From NCBI RefSeq assembly GCF_004363095.1, contig NZ_SNYO01000005.1, forward strand, positions 247,131 through 311,130: a stretch of 64,000 nucleotides of DNA, written 5' to 3'. The notes beneath the pieces were generated by a model. It saw only the letters and a list, made by a program, of their open reading frames with translations. It did not search any database and was not told the origin of the DNA. This DNA is from Actinomycetospora succinea. Lineage in GTDB: Bacteria > Actinomycetota > Actinomycetes > Mycobacteriales > Pseudonocardiaceae. The position numbers and the translations under genes are program-made. Shown piece by piece: positions 1 to 8,373 of this stretch (within the stretch, counting starts at the first letter, position 1; the number at the start of each line of letters is the position of its first letter).

Positions 1-34
1 TCTGGTCCTGCGGCTCCGGCGCGACGGTCGTCAT
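1..34 (-). CDS. N-terminal fragment of an unidentified protein (cut by window edge)
   Basis: An ATG at 34 on the minus strand opens a frame reading MTTVAPEPQDQ and runs off the window. A GAGGAG ribosome-binding site lies 5 nt upstream of the ATG, which is what makes this a credible start. The gene is divergent from the iron-enzyme gene at 280, leaving a shared 245-bp control region. Eleven residues are too few to assign a function. Confidence 0.5.
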   Translation of the reverse strand, partial: MTTVAPEPQDQ

Positions 35-189
35 GCGGCTCCTCGGCTCGGCTCGGTGGTGGCGAGACGGGTCGCGGGCGCCGGCACTGTTCTCGACCTC
101 GGCGTCGACCCAGGAGCAGGCGTTACCCGCCCGTCGCCGCTCCCGAGCCCGCCGCGCGGGGTCGCGGATCTCACGTGCGGGAGCGGCCG

Positions 190-206
190 GATCGGGCGAC
201 CCGATC
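190..206. promoter_or_regulatory. Candidate operator, GATCGGG-N3-CCCGATC
   Basis: A perfect 7-bp inverted repeat (190-196 with 200-206) lies in the gap between the divergent genes at 34 and 280. Its size and position suit a dimeric regulator, but no regulator gene is adjacent inside the window and none can be assigned. Confidence 0.35.
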
Positions 207-279
207 GGGTACCACCACGGCTTCCACCGGTCCCGTCCGTCCCGTCCACCCATCCAGCCCACCCAGCGAGGAGCGATCC

Positions 280-1275
280 GTGCCCGTCATGCCCCACGCC
301 CGCGGCCCGATCTCGACCGCCGTGCTCGACGTCCTCGCCGGGCGTCGCGCCGCGGCCGACCTGCCGCACCGGCCCGACGGGGACCCGCTGGGCGACGACC
401 TCCAGCTCGCCCTCTACTGCTGCTACGAGCTGCACTACCGCTCGTTCGACGGGGTCGCCGACGACCTCGAGTGGGACCCCGACCTGCTGCGCCTGCGCGG
501 GCACCTCGAGGACCGGTTCCTCGCCGCGGTCCGGGCGGAGGTGCCGGGCGGCGACGACGTCGAGGCCGCGGTGGACGCGCTGCTCGTCGAGCCGACCGAG
601 GGCACCGGACCGTCGTGGCACCTCGCCCGCGACGGCGAGCGCTGGCAGCTCGACGAGTACGTCGCGCACCGCTCGATCTACCACCTCAAGGAGGCCGACC
701 CGCAGGCGTGGGTGATCCCGCGCCTCGACGGGGTGGCGGGGCGCGCGAAGGCGTCGCTGATGACGGTCGAGCACGACGAGTACGGCGCCGGGCGCCCCGA
801 GCGGGTGCACGCGCGGATCTACAGCGAGATGATGGCGGGCCTCGGTCTCGACACCGGCTACGGCGCCTACCTGGACGTCGCGCCCGCGGCGACCCTCGCC
901 ACCGTCAACATCATGTCGCTGTTCGGCCTGCACCGGCGGTGGCGCGGCGCGTCGGTGGGCCAGTTCGCGCTCATCGAGATCACCTCACCGCCCGGGGCGG
1001 CCCGGCTGGTGTCGGCGATCGAGCGGCTCGGGCTGCCGAGCGAGGTCACCGCGTTCTACGCCGAGCACGTCGAGGCCGACGCCGTGCACGAGCAGCTGGT
1101 GCGCCGCGAGCTCATCGCGGGGCTGCTCGAGCGCGAGCCGGAGCTCGCCGCGGACGTCGTCCTGGGGATCCAGGCCTCGACGATGCTCGAGGACCGGCTC
1201 GCCGATCAGCTCGTGGCGGCCTGGTCGGCCGGGGAGTCGTCGCTGCTCACGGCCGCCCTGTCCCCCGCGGCTTGA
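280..1275 (+). CDS. Iron-containing redox enzyme family protein (haem-oxygenase-like di-iron fold)
   Basis: About 331 residues. The protein resembles the actinobacterial iron-containing redox enzyme family, helical haem-oxygenase-like (HDO) proteins that bind iron with Glu/His residues. Visible pieces are YCCYELHYRS near residue 47, EHDEYGAG near 166 and FALIEITSP near 228. GTG 280 is chosen because GCGAGGAG sits just upstream (267-274); an in-frame ATG 9 nt later and a longer frame from 175 lack this support. The 3' end overlaps the convergent CDGSH gene by 70 bp. HDO and CDGSH genes are often neighbours in actinobacteria, so they may cooperate. The substrate is unknown; related enzymes do oxygenase or oxidative-cleavage chemistry. 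Confidence 0.75.
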   Translation: MPVMPHARGPISTAVLDVLAGRRAAADLPHRPDGDPLGDDLQLALYCCYELHYRSFDGVADDLEWDPDLLRLRGHLEDRFLAAVRAEVPGGDDVEAAVDALLVEPTEGTGPSWHLARDGERWQLDEYVAHRSIYHLKEADPQAWVIPRLDGVAGRAKASLMTVEHDEYGAGRPERVHARIYSEMMAGLGLDTGYGAYLDVAPAATLATVNIMSLFGLHRRWRGASVGQFALIEITSPPGAARLVSAIERLGLPSEVTAFYAEHVEADAVHEQLVRRELIAGLLEREPELAADVVLGIQASTMLEDRLADQLVAAWSAGESSLLTAALSPAA

Positions 1276-1478
1276 CTCCGGGCCGGGCGCTCCTTGCGCC
1301 GGTGGCTCGTGTCGCAGAACGGGTACCGCTTGGTCCGCCGGCACGCGCACAGCGCGACCACCGGGCGTTCGCTCGTCACCGTGGTGCCGTCGGGCAGTTC
1401 GAGCTCGACGGGTCCCTCGACGAGGAACGGTCCGCCCTCGGTCATCGTGACGCGGGTGGGGCGTGCGGGCTCGGCCAT
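1206..1478 (-). CDS. CDGSH iron-sulfur domain protein
   Basis: Ninety residues. The 2Fe-2S ligand set of CDGSH (mitoNEET-like) proteins is visible as CACRRTKRYPFCDTSH: Cys44, Cys46, Cys55 and His59, giving three Cys and one His. The N-terminal half is a small beta region (GPFLVEGPVELELPDG). The start, ATG 1478, is 9 nt after the stop of the hydrolase gene on the same strand, so it is probably the last gene of the galT-galK-lacI-hydrolase unit. Its 3' end runs 70 bp into the convergent HDO gene, and the last ~25 residues are polar and not clearly conserved, so the overlap may be real or the natural stop may have been lost. Likely a small electron carrier. Confidence 0.85.
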   Translation of the reverse strand: MAEPARPTRVTMTEGGPFLVEGPVELELPDGTTVTSERPVVALCACRRTKRYPFCDTSHRRKERPARSQAAGDRAAVSSDDSPADQAATS

Positions 1479-1487
1479 GGAGCGCGT

Positions 1488-2282
1488 CTACCCCGTCGAC
1501 GCGTCCCGGCACACGCGGCGGGCGAGCGTCACGACGTGCCGGGCGAGCGCGGCGGGGTGGGTCAGCGGGACGTTGTGCGCCCCGTGGGGCACGGTCGCGA
1601 CCTCGATGCCGGGCCGCGTCGCGGCCAGGGCGGCGAGCCAGCCGGACGGGGCGAGGTGGTCGCGCGGGCCGCGGACGATCAGCACCGGCACCGCGGTCGC
1701 CGCGAGCGTGGCGCGCAGGTCGCGGCGCCGGGCCGCGCGCAGGCCGCGGGCGAAGCCGGACAGCCGCGTCGTCGCGTAGGCGCGCAGCATCCCCGGCACC
1801 CGGCGCGGGTCCTCCCACACCACGGTGCGCAGCCAGCGCGCGACCAGGCGGCGGCGCGGTGACATGCGCGGGTCGGCGGTCGGCCCGACGAGGACCAGGC
1901 CGCGCACCGCGTGCGGGTGGCGCCGGCCGAGCTCCGCGACGACCTGGCAGCTCGCCGAGTGCCCGACCAGGACCAGCGGGCCGTCGGCGAGCAGGCCGTG
2001 CTCGGTCAGGCGGCGGGCGAGGTCGTCGGCGAGCGACTCCGGGTCGAGGGTGTCGCCGGGCGCCGCGCCGAGCCCGAGGGCCGGGAGGGCCACGACGGCC
2101 GTGGGCAGGGCGGCGCCCAGCTCGTCGACGAGGCCCCGGTACGACGAGGCGGTGAGGCCCAGGCCGGGCACGACCACCGTCTCGGTGCGGCCGGCGGCGG
2201 GCAGGACGACGGGCTGCGGGGGCATCAACGCGGCGTACCCGCCGCGGCGCCGGGCGGTCCCGTCGTGAGACCGAGCGCTCAC
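1488..2282 (-). CDS. Alpha/beta hydrolase
   Basis: 264 residues of alpha/beta-hydrolase fold. The nucleophile elbow is GHSAS (Ser109), the acid is likely Asp in RGPRDHLAP, and the His lies in HGAHNVPLTHP near the C terminus. There is no signal peptide, so it should be cytoplasmic. GTG 2282 overlaps the lacI stop by 4 nt (GTGA), pointing to translational coupling; an internal ATG at 2225 is the alternative start. Placement in the galactose unit does not reveal a substrate. It could be an esterase, lactonase or haloperoxidase-type enzyme. Confidence 0.8.
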   Translation of the reverse strand: MSARSHDGTARRRGGYAALMPPQPVVLPAAGRTETVVVPGLGLTASSYRGLVDELGAALPTAVVALPALGLGAAPGDTLDPESLADDLARRLTEHGLLADGPLVLVGHSASCQVVAELGRRHPHAVRGLVLVGPTADPRMSPRRRLVARWLRTVVWEDPRRVPGMLRAYATTRLSGFARGLRAARRRDLRATLAATAVPVLIVRGPRDHLAPSGWLAALAATRPGIEVATVPHGAHNVPLTHPAALARHVVTLARRVCRDASTG

Positions 2283-3256
2283 CCCGAGCGGCGCACCACC
2301 AGCGTCGCGGGCAGGAGGCGGTCCTCGGGGCCCGGGGTGGCGCCGGTGTCGTCGCGCCGGGCCTTGATGACGCCGTCCAGGGTCTCGACGAGCGTGCGCC
2401 CCAGCTCGTACTTGTCGGTGTGCACCGTGGTCAGGGGCGGGTCGAGGTCGGCGGCGAGGGTCAGGTCGTCGTAGCCGACGACGGCGCAGTCGTCCGGGAC
2501 GCGCCGGCCCCGCTCGCGCAGCGCGCGGATCGCGCCGACGGCCATGAGGTCGTTGAACGCGAAGAGCGCCGTGACCTCCGGGTGCTCGCCGAGCAGCTGG
2601 GCGGCCGCGGCGGCACCGCCGGTGATCGTCGGCGGGCCGGTGACGATCGGCGACCCGGGCGCGGCGGCGGCCGTGAAGGCGTGGCGGCGGACGTGGTCGA
2701 CGCCGACGGCGCCGTCGAGCATGCCGAGGTGCCGGTGGCCCCGCGCGTGGAGGTGCTCGACGGCGAGGCGGGTGCCGGTGGCGAAGTCGGAGGACACGCT
2801 CGCGACCGTCGGGGCGGGCGCGCGCCGGTCGGCGACGACGAGGGGCAGGCGCCGGTGCAGCGCCACGAGCTCCTCGTCGCCGAGCGCCTCGAAGAACCCG
2901 ATGACGCCCTCGGCGCCCCGCTCGAGGATCTCCCGCGAGGCGGCGGACTCCCGCCCGGCGTGGGCGTCGGTGTTGTGCACGACCACCGAGAACCCGTGGG
3001 CCGCGGCGGCGTCGAAGACCCCGCGCGCCACGGCCGGGAAGAAGGGGTTGGCGATGTCGGAGAGGATCAGCCCGAGCGTCCCCGCCCGCTGGGTGCGCAT
3101 GCCGCGGGCGAACACGCTGGGGCGGTAGTCGAGCTCCTCGATGGTCGCGAGCACCCGGCGCCGGGTGCCCGCACTGATCTCGCCCTTGCCGTTCATCGCC
3201 CGCGACACGGTCTGGCGCGAGACGCCGGCGGCGCGGGCGACGTCGTCGATGGTCAC
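2279..3256 (-). CDS. LacI/GalR-family transcriptional regulator of the galactose module
   Basis: About 325 residues. The N terminus is the LacI helix-turn-helix and hinge: TIDDVARAAGVSRQTVSRAMNG at residues 2-23, then DYRPSVFARGM. The rest is a periplasmic-binding-protein-like ligand domain (TLGLILSDIANPFFPAVARG, FNDLMAVGAIRALRERG, VVGYDD). GTG 3256 gives the usual LacI N terminus, with GGAAGGGGAG 12 nt upstream; GTG 3280 is an alternative, and longer frames run into galK. It lies 34 bp after galK on the same strand. The expected ligand is galactose or a galactoside, and the expected operator is the site at 5621-5634. Confidence 0.85.
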   Translation of the reverse strand: MTIDDVARAAGVSRQTVSRAMNGKGEISAGTRRRVLATIEELDYRPSVFARGMRTQRAGTLGLILSDIANPFFPAVARGVFDAAAAHGFSVVVHNTDAHAGRESAASREILERGAEGVIGFFEALGDEELVALHRRLPLVVADRRAPAPTVASVSSDFATGTRLAVEHLHARGHRHLGMLDGAVGVDHVRRHAFTAAAAPGSPIVTGPPTITGGAAAAAQLLGEHPEVTALFAFNDLMAVGAIRALRERGRRVPDDCAVVGYDDLTLAADLDPPLTTVHTDKYELGRTLVETLDGVIKARRDDTGATPGPEDRLLPATLVVRRSG

Positions 3257-3290
3257 CCGGACCGTCGGCTCCCCTTCCACCGCGTCGACC

Positions 3291-4448
3291 CTAGTGCCGC
3301 CCGGCCGGTGCCCACGCCTCACGACGCGCACCTCCGGCGGGGTGGACCTCGCGGATCACCGGCTCGGGGTGGCCGTCGTCGGCGGCGCGACGCACCACGG
3401 CCTCGCCGATCTCCTCGGCCGCCGTGCTCGGCGCGAGCACGAGCGCGCTGCCGCCGAACCCGCCGCCGACCAGGCGCGCGCCGAGCGCCCCGTGCTCCAG
3501 CGCGGTCCCGACGACCGCGTCGAGCGCGGGCACCGAGACCTCGAAGTCGTCGCGCAGCGAGGCGTGCGAGGCGGTCAGCTCCGGGCCGACCTCGGCGGGC
3601 CTGTGGCCGGTCAGCAGCTCGACCACCCGGTGCACGCGGGCCTGCTCGGTGACGACGTGGCGGGCTCTTCGCAGCATCGGGCCGTCCAGCTGCCCGAGCA
3701 TGTCCGGTGTCGCGTCGCGCAGGGCCGGCACCCCGAGGGCCTCGGCCGCCGCGACGCAGGCGGCGCGGCGGTCGGCGTACCCGCCGTCGGCGAGGTCGTG
3801 GCGCACGCGGGTGTCGACGACGAGCGTGACCAGCCCGACCTCGTCGAGCCCGAGCACCACGTCCTGCCCCTCGAGCGTGCGGCAGTCGAGCAGCAGCGCC
3901 GCCCCGTCGCGGCACAGCAGGGACGCCGCCTGGTCCATGATCCCGACGGGCGCGCCGACGACGTCGTTCTCGGCGCGGCGCCCGGCGCGCGCCAGGGTGT
4001 GGCGGTCGAGGTCGCTGCCGGTCAGCTCGGCGACGGCCAGGGCGACGGCGCACTCCAGCGCCGCCGACGACGAGAGCCCCGAGCCGAGCGGGACGTCGCC
4101 GGCGACGACGAGGTCCCAGCCGTCGTCCCCGGGCAGTCCGGCCTCGCGCAGCGCCCACAGCGTGCCGAGGGCGTAGGCCGACCAGCCCCGGGCCCCGGGC
4201 AGCGCGTCGAGCGTCGTGGTGACCGCGTCGCCGGGCTCCTGCGCCGACCGCACCGTGACGACGTCGTCCGCGCGGCGCGCGGCGGCGACCCGGCAGTGGC
4301 GGTCGATGGCGAAGGGCAGCACGTGCCCCTCGTTGTGGTCGGTGTGCTCGCCGATGAGGTTCACGCGGCCCGGCGCCGAGAACACGCCCTCCGGGTCGTG
4401 GCCGACGGCGTCGCGGAAGGTCGCGGCGATGTCCTCGACGGGGCTCAC
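3291..4448 (-). CDS. galK: Galactokinase
   Basis: 385 residues, normal for GalK. It phosphorylates galactose at C1 with ATP, the entry step of the Leloir pathway. The galactokinase signature GRVNLIGEHTDHNEG is at 27-41, the GHMP ATP loop LGSGLSSSAA at 121-130, and the catalytic Asp is in GIMDQAAS (Asp172). A C-terminal glycine-rich loop GARLVGGGFGGSALVL is intact. ATG 4448 overlaps the galT stop by 4 nt, so the two are coupled. galE and galM are absent from the window, so the epimerase step must be encoded elsewhere. Confidence 0.97.
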   Translation of the reverse strand: MSPVEDIAATFRDAVGHDPEGVFSAPGRVNLIGEHTDHNEGHVLPFAIDRHCRVAAARRADDVVTVRSAQEPGDAVTTTLDALPGARGWSAYALGTLWALREAGLPGDDGWDLVVAGDVPLGSGLSSSAALECAVALAVAELTGSDLDRHTLARAGRRAENDVVGAPVGIMDQAASLLCRDGAALLLDCRTLEGQDVVLGLDEVGLVTLVVDTRVRHDLADGGYADRRAACVAAAEALGVPALRDATPDMLGQLDGPMLRRARHVVTEQARVHRVVELLTGHRPAEVGPELTASHASLRDDFEVSVPALDAVVGTALEHGALGARLVGGGFGGSALVLAPSTAAEEIGEAVVRRAADDGHPEPVIREVHPAGGARREAWAPAGRH

Positions 4449-5431
4449 GCCGGCACCTCCACGTCCGCGCAGGCCTCGCGGAGGCGCTGCGCCGCCAGCT
4501 CGGGGGCGACGTCGGTGAGGAACGCCCCGCCGAAGGTCTCCGACCCGGCCAGGTACTTGAGCTTGCCCCCGCCGCGGTGGGGCGGGCAGATCTCGAGGTG
4601 CAGGTGGGACACGTCGCGATCATGGCCGTCGGTGGGCGCGGCGTGGATGCCCAGCAGGTACGAGGTGCTGAAGCCGAAGAACCGGTCGTAGCCGGCGAGC
4701 ACGCGGGCCAGGACACGGGCGAGGTCGGCCCTCGCTGCGGTGCTGGTCTCGGGCAGCGACGGGACGTGCTCGCGCGCCCAGACGTCGACCTCGTAGGGGA
4801 AGCGCGCCCAGGGCGGCACGCCGGCCACGAAGTGGTCGCCGGCGACGACCTCGCGGGGGCCGCCCGCCTCGGCCGCGACGACGTCGCAGAACACGCAGCG
4901 CCCGGTCGCGTCGTGGTGGCGGCGGCCGGCGGCGAGCTCGCGCGCGGGGCGCGGGGGCACGTCGGGGTAGGCGTAGATCTGCCCGTGGGGGTGGTGCAGC
5001 GTGACGCCGACCGCCTCGCCCTTGTTCTCGAACGGGAGCACGTAGCGCACGCGGGGGTCTCGGGCGAGGTCGGCGACCCGGCGGGCCCAGGTCTCGACGA
5101 GCAGGTGCACCCGCGCGACACCGACGTCGGCGAGCGTCGCGTCGTGGTCCTCGGTGAACACCACGACCTCGCAGTGCCCGTAGGCCGGCTCGACGGGCAC
5201 GAGGTCGGTGCCGGCGATCTCCGGCTCGGGCGGGTCGGTCGACAGCGACGGGAAGCGGTTGTCGAACACGGCGACGTCGAAGTGCTCGCGCGGGATCTCG
5301 GTCGGCTCGTGACCGGGTCGCGTCGGGCACAGGGGGCAGGCCGCGGCCGACGGCTTGTACGTCCGGTCCTGGCGGTGCGTCGCGAACGTGACCCACTCGC
5401 CGTGGGTGGGGTCGTAGCGGCGCTCGCTCAC
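4445..5431 (-). CDS. galT: Galactose-1-phosphate uridylyltransferase
   Basis: 328 residues, slightly short for the family but covering both HIT-like halves. It exchanges UMP between UDP-glucose and galactose-1-phosphate. The active-site motif HPHGQ is at 147-151 with the nucleophilic His149, preceded by FENKGEAVGVTLHH. A possible metal pair CPLCP is at 32-36, and an HLHLEICPPHR motif is near 285. It is the first gene of the minus-strand galactose unit and is divergent from the symporter gene, with a GalR-like operator between them. Confidence 0.97.
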   Translation of the reverse strand: MSERRYDPTHGEWVTFATHRQDRTYKPSAAACPLCPTRPGHEPTEIPREHFDVAVFDNRFPSLSTDPPEPEIAGTDLVPVEPAYGHCEVVVFTEDHDATLADVGVARVHLLVETWARRVADLARDPRVRYVLPFENKGEAVGVTLHHPHGQIYAYPDVPPRPARELAAGRRHHDATGRCVFCDVVAAEAGGPREVVAGDHFVAGVPPWARFPYEVDVWAREHVPSLPETSTAARADLARVLARVLAGYDRFFGFSTSYLLGIHAAPTDGHDRDVSHLHLEICPPHRGGGKLKYLAGSETFGGAFLTDVAPELAAQRLREACADVEVPA

Positions 5432-5620
5432 GCGCTCTCCTCCCCCGCCGCCGCCCAGCGGAGGAAGCGGATCGTCCGGCCGTCGGCGAGCTGCTCGGTC
5501 TCCTCCTCGACGACCCTCTCGACCGTCGCGTCCTCGTGCGCGTTCGACGCTCCGTGCTCGCTCAACTACGCCTCCCCCTTGACGGCGGCCTCACGCCGGT
5601 ATCAATCTCGTGAACCATCA
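5432..5620. other. Divergent control region of the galactose module
   Basis: Together with the next 38 bp this gap separates galT (minus) from the symporter gene (plus). I see no credible gene in it. The half near the symporter is unusually AT-rich for this window (around 5600-5630), as expected for a promoter. No clear -35/-10 pair can be assigned with confidence. Confidence 0.5.
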
Positions 5621-5634
5621 CGTTAACGTTCACG
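5621..5634. promoter_or_regulatory. GalR/LacI-type operator upstream of the symporter
   Basis: CGTTAAC-GTTCACG is a 14-bp inverted repeat with a central CpG; six of seven half-site positions are symmetric. It matches the general LacI/GalR pattern GTG-N-AA-N-CG-N-TT-N-CAC at its core. It lies 25 bp before the symporter ATG and within the galT-symporter gap, and a LacI-family gene sits in the same module. A smaller perfect palindrome, ACGTTAACGT, overlaps it at 5620-5629. Confidence 0.6.
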
Positions 5635-5658
5635 GCCGAGAAGTGACAGGGAGACGCA

Positions 5659-7320
5659 ATGCTGCGGCTCGACTTGGGATGGCTGGACTACACGCTGCTG
5701 GCGGTCTACTTCGTGGTCGTCCTGGGCATCGGCGTCGTCGCACGACGCGCCGTCGGCACGAGCGCGGACTTCCTGCTCGCCGGCCGGTCGCTGCCCGCGT
5801 GGGTGACGGGCCTGGCGTTCGTCGCGGCCAACCTCGGCGCCACCGAGATCATCGGCATGGCGGCCAACGGCGCCCAGTACGGCGTCGCGACCGTGCACTA
5901 CTACTGGATCGGCGCCATCCCGGCGATGGTCTTCCTGGGCATCGTGATGATGCCGTTCTACTACCGTTCGAAGGTCCGCTCGGTCCCCGAGTTCCTCAAG
6001 CTGCGCTACAACAACCAGACCCACGTGCTCAACGCGGTGGTGTTCGCGGTGGCCAGCGTGCTGATCGCCGGCGTCAACCTCTACGCCCTCGCGATCGTGC
6101 TCCAGGCCCTGCTCGGCTGGCCGTTGTGGGCGGGCATCCTCGCGTCCGCCGCGGTCGTGCTGATCTACATCGGCGCCGGCGGCCTCGGCAGCGCGATCTA
6201 CGGCGAGGTCCTGCAGTTCTTCATCATCCTGGCCGGGCTGATCCCGCTCGCGATCGTCGCCGTCCGCTCGGTCGGCGGGTTCGCCGAGCTCGGGCGCCGG
6301 GTCGAGGCGTCGGCGCTCGGCCCGAACGGCCTGCACGCCTGGCAGGGCACGGGCGTCGGCGACGTCTCCAACCCCATCGGCGCGAACTGGATCGGGATCG
6401 TCCTGGGCCTCGGCTTCGTGCTCTCGTTCGGCTACTGGACGACGAACTTCGCCGAGATCCAGCGCGCCCTCTCGGCCAAGGACCGGTCGGCGTCGCAGCG
6501 CACGCCGCTGATCGCCGCCTTCCCGAAGATCTTCATCCCGGCCGTCACGATCATCCCGGGTCTCGTCGCGCTCGTCGCCATCCCGAACTTCGGCAACGAC
6601 GACACCGGCGGGCTCGAGTACAACGACGCCATCCCCGCCCTCATGGGCCAGCTGCTGCCGCAGGGCGTGCTCGGCGTCGCGGTGACCGGCCTGTTCGCCT
6701 CGTTCATGGCCGGCGTCGCGGCCAACGTCAGCTCGCTGAACACCGTCGTCACCTACGACCTCGTCCAGCCCTACCTGGCCCGCGGTCGCTCCGACGCGTA
6801 CTACCTGACGATGGGCCGGGCGGTCACCGCGGGCGGCGTGATCATCGCGGTGGGCACCGCGTTCCTCGCGGCCGGCTTCAACAACATCATGACCTACCTG
6901 CAGTCGCTCTTCGGGATCTTCAACGCCCCGATCTTCGCGACCTTCATCCTCGGCATGTTCTGGAAGCGGACCACCGGCTGGGGCGGCTTCTGGGGCCTGC
7001 TCTCCGGCGTCGTCGCCGGGACCGCGGTGTTCGTGCTGTCCAAGGCCGGCGTGCTGACCTTCGGCTCGGACATCGAGGTGACCTTCTACCAGGCCGGCGC
7101 CGCGTTCTTCGTCGACGCGGTCGTCACCGTCCTGGTCTCGATGTTCGGCCGCGCGCCGGCCCGGTCGCAGCTCGCCGGGATCGTCTACGGCGTCGCGGGC
7201 GCCGACGGCGTCGTGCCCACGCTGAAGCAGCCGCGCGAGGCCGTGTGGTGGCGGCGCCCGGTCCTGCTGGGCGGGATCGCGCTGGCCCTGACCGTCGTCC
7301 TCAACATCCTGTTCGCCTGA
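5659..7320 (+). CDS. Sodium:solute symporter (SSS family), probable galactose/hexose importer
   Basis: 553 residues with 13-14 hydrophobic segments spread over the whole length, typical of SSS/SLC5 transporters such as vSGLT. AANLGATEIIGMAANGAQYG near residue 53 is the conserved TM1-2 region, and FNNIMTYLQSLFGIFNAP near 411 is typical of sugar-type members. The ATG at 5659 has AGGGAG 6 nt upstream. The substrate is inferred from context: the gene is divergent from galT-galK-lacI and shares a GalR-like operator. It would take up galactose (or a related sugar) with sodium across the inner membrane. Confidence 0.85.
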   Translation: MLRLDLGWLDYTLLAVYFVVVLGIGVVARRAVGTSADFLLAGRSLPAWVTGLAFVAANLGATEIIGMAANGAQYGVATVHYYWIGAIPAMVFLGIVMMPFYYRSKVRSVPEFLKLRYNNQTHVLNAVVFAVASVLIAGVNLYALAIVLQALLGWPLWAGILASAAVVLIYIGAGGLGSAIYGEVLQFFIILAGLIPLAIVAVRSVGGFAELGRRVEASALGPNGLHAWQGTGVGDVSNPIGANWIGIVLGLGFVLSFGYWTTNFAEIQRALSAKDRSASQRTPLIAAFPKIFIPAVTIIPGLVALVAIPNFGNDDTGGLEYNDAIPALMGQLLPQGVLGVAVTGLFASFMAGVAANVSSLNTVVTYDLVQPYLARGRSDAYYLTMGRAVTAGGVIIAVGTAFLAAGFNNIMTYLQSLFGIFNAPIFATFILGMFWKRTTGWGGFWGLLSGVVAGTAVFVLSKAGVLTFGSDIEVTFYQAGAAFFVDAVVTVLVSMFGRAPARSQLAGIVYGVAGADGVVPTLKQPREAVWWRRPVLLGGIALALTVVLNILFA

Positions 7321-7330
7321 GGGAGTCCCG

Positions 7331-7609
7331 ATGAGCACTGAAGGTGGCCCCGCCGTCACGAGCCGGATGGCGCGCCTGTTCGACGTCCGCTACGTCATCG
7401 GGGGCCTGCTGGGGTTCTACGGCGTCGTGCTGGTGATCCGCGGGCTCCTCGACGGCGCCGAGCAGCTCGCCCAGGCCGCGGGCTTCGCGGTGAACCTGTG
7501 GACCGGGATCGCGCTGGTCGTCGTCGCCGTCGCGTTCCTGGCGTGGGCGTCGCTGCGGCCGCTGGGGATCGAGGTCGACGAGGAGGAGCTCGCGGGTCCG
7601 TCGGCGTGA
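7331..7609 (+). CDS. Small two-TM membrane protein downstream of the symporter
   Basis: 92 residues with two hydrophobic segments (about 22-40 and 52-75) and an acidic tail (EVDEEELAG). It starts 10 nt after the symporter stop with GGGAG just before the ATG, so it is co-transcribed. The architecture is that of a small accessory subunit. It does not look like the DUF485 partner known for other SSS transporters, and I do not recognise the family. A role with the symporter is inferred from position only. Confidence 0.65.
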   Translation: MSTEGGPAVTSRMARLFDVRYVIGGLLGFYGVVLVIRGLLDGAEQLAQAAGFAVNLWTGIALVVVAVAFLAWASLRPLGIEVDEEELAGPSA

Positions 7610-7610
7610 A

Positions 7611-8027
7611 CTACTCGCCCGGCTCGAGGAACTCGAGCCGGTTGCCGAAGGGGTCGTGCGCGTAGAAGCGGCGGAAGCCCGGGAAGTCGCGGTCGCGGGT
7701 GACGTCCTGGCCGGCGTGTTCCAGCCGCCCGGCCAGGGCGTCGAGGTCGTCGACCATGATGCCGGGGTGCGCCTTGCGCGCGGGACGGAAGTCGTCCTCG
7801 ACGCCGAGGTGCAGCTCCAGCCCGCCGGCGCGGAACCACGCCCCGCCGCGCGCGGCGAGCACCGGCGGCTTCTCGATCTCGGTCATCCCCAGGACGCCGA
7901 CGAAGAACGCGCGCGCCCGGTCCTCCTGCCCGACGGGCATGGCGAGCTGCACGTGGTGGAGGCCGGTGAACACGGAGCCAGTGTGCGCGAGGGGCACGTT
8001 CCGCAGCTCGCGAGTCGCGCTGATCAT
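7611..8027 (-). CDS. VOC-family (glyoxalase/bleomycin-resistance-like) protein
   Basis: About 138 residues forming one vicinal-oxygen-chelate unit: FTGLHHVQLAMPVGQEDRAR at the start, GVLGMTEIEKPP, HPGIMVDDLDALAGRL, and RRFYAHDPFGNRLEFLEPGE at the end. The DPFGNRLEF motif with its Glu is the usual metal-binding C-terminal strand. Such proteins are dioxygenases, isomerases or resistance binders; the substrate is unknown. The ATG at 8027 is the start, and one arm of a 13-bp inverted repeat begins at the same base. It converges on the small membrane gene with 1 bp between the stops. Confidence 0.8.
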   Translation of the reverse strand: MISATRELRNVPLAHTGSVFTGLHHVQLAMPVGQEDRARAFFVGVLGMTEIEKPPVLAARGGAWFRAGGLELHLGVEDDFRPARKAHPGIMVDDLDALAGRLEHAGQDVTRDRDFPGFRRFYAHDPFGNRLEFLEPGE

Positions 8028-8039
8028 GCGGAACGTGCC
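7993..8039. repeat. 13-bp perfect inverted repeat around the VOC start codon
   Basis: Arm 7993-8005 (GGCACGTTCCGCA) is the exact reverse complement of 8027-8039, with a 21-nt spacer. The arms include the VOC start codon and codons 8-12, so a hairpin would cover the translation start. The core GCGGAACGTGCC resembles GCGAAGGTGCCC in the dispersed element at 8405-8421 and 60254-60278, so the elements may be related. Confidence 0.6.
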
Positions 8040-8056
8040 TGTCGAGTGCTCACGGG

Positions 8057-8141
8057 GGTCGCGGTGGAGATCACGGGCGTCGTGGTGCACCTCGTCGCCG
8101 CAACGAGGTGGATGACGTCGCCCCTGATGTCCGTGCCGACG
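8057..8141. repeat. Long imperfect palindrome (39-bp arms)
   Basis: The arms 8057-8095 and 8103-8141 match at about 29 of 39 positions around a 7-nt loop; the inner 8 bp (CACCTCGT/ACGAGGTG) are perfect. It lies in the 369-bp gap between the VOC and PadR genes, where I see no credible gene. Together with the neighbouring hairpins it makes this gap a cluster of palindromes, like a decayed MITE or REP-type array. Confidence 0.5.
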
Positions 8142-8373
8142 CCCGGGCTCGCGTGGTGGGCGGTGCGGGTCCGTCGACCGGTGATCGCTCCGGGCGCTCC
8201 GCGGACCACGTGATACGGGGCGCACGGAGCACCTGAACGGATCATGCCGCCGGGGGCGGTCGCCGACCTGATCGTCGCGACCATCGCCTCCACGTCGGCC
8301 TCCGAGGCGCGCCGATGTGTGGCGCGCGGATCCAGGGCACGCCGATCCGGGCCGCGCCGGCGCTCGACGTCCT
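8142..8373. other. Remainder of the VOC-PadR intergenic gap
   Basis: No gene, terminator or promoter can be supported here. Frames on both strands lack family resemblance and ribosome-binding sites. The base composition is like the surroundings, so it may be remnant coding or mobile DNA. Confidence 0.4.
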
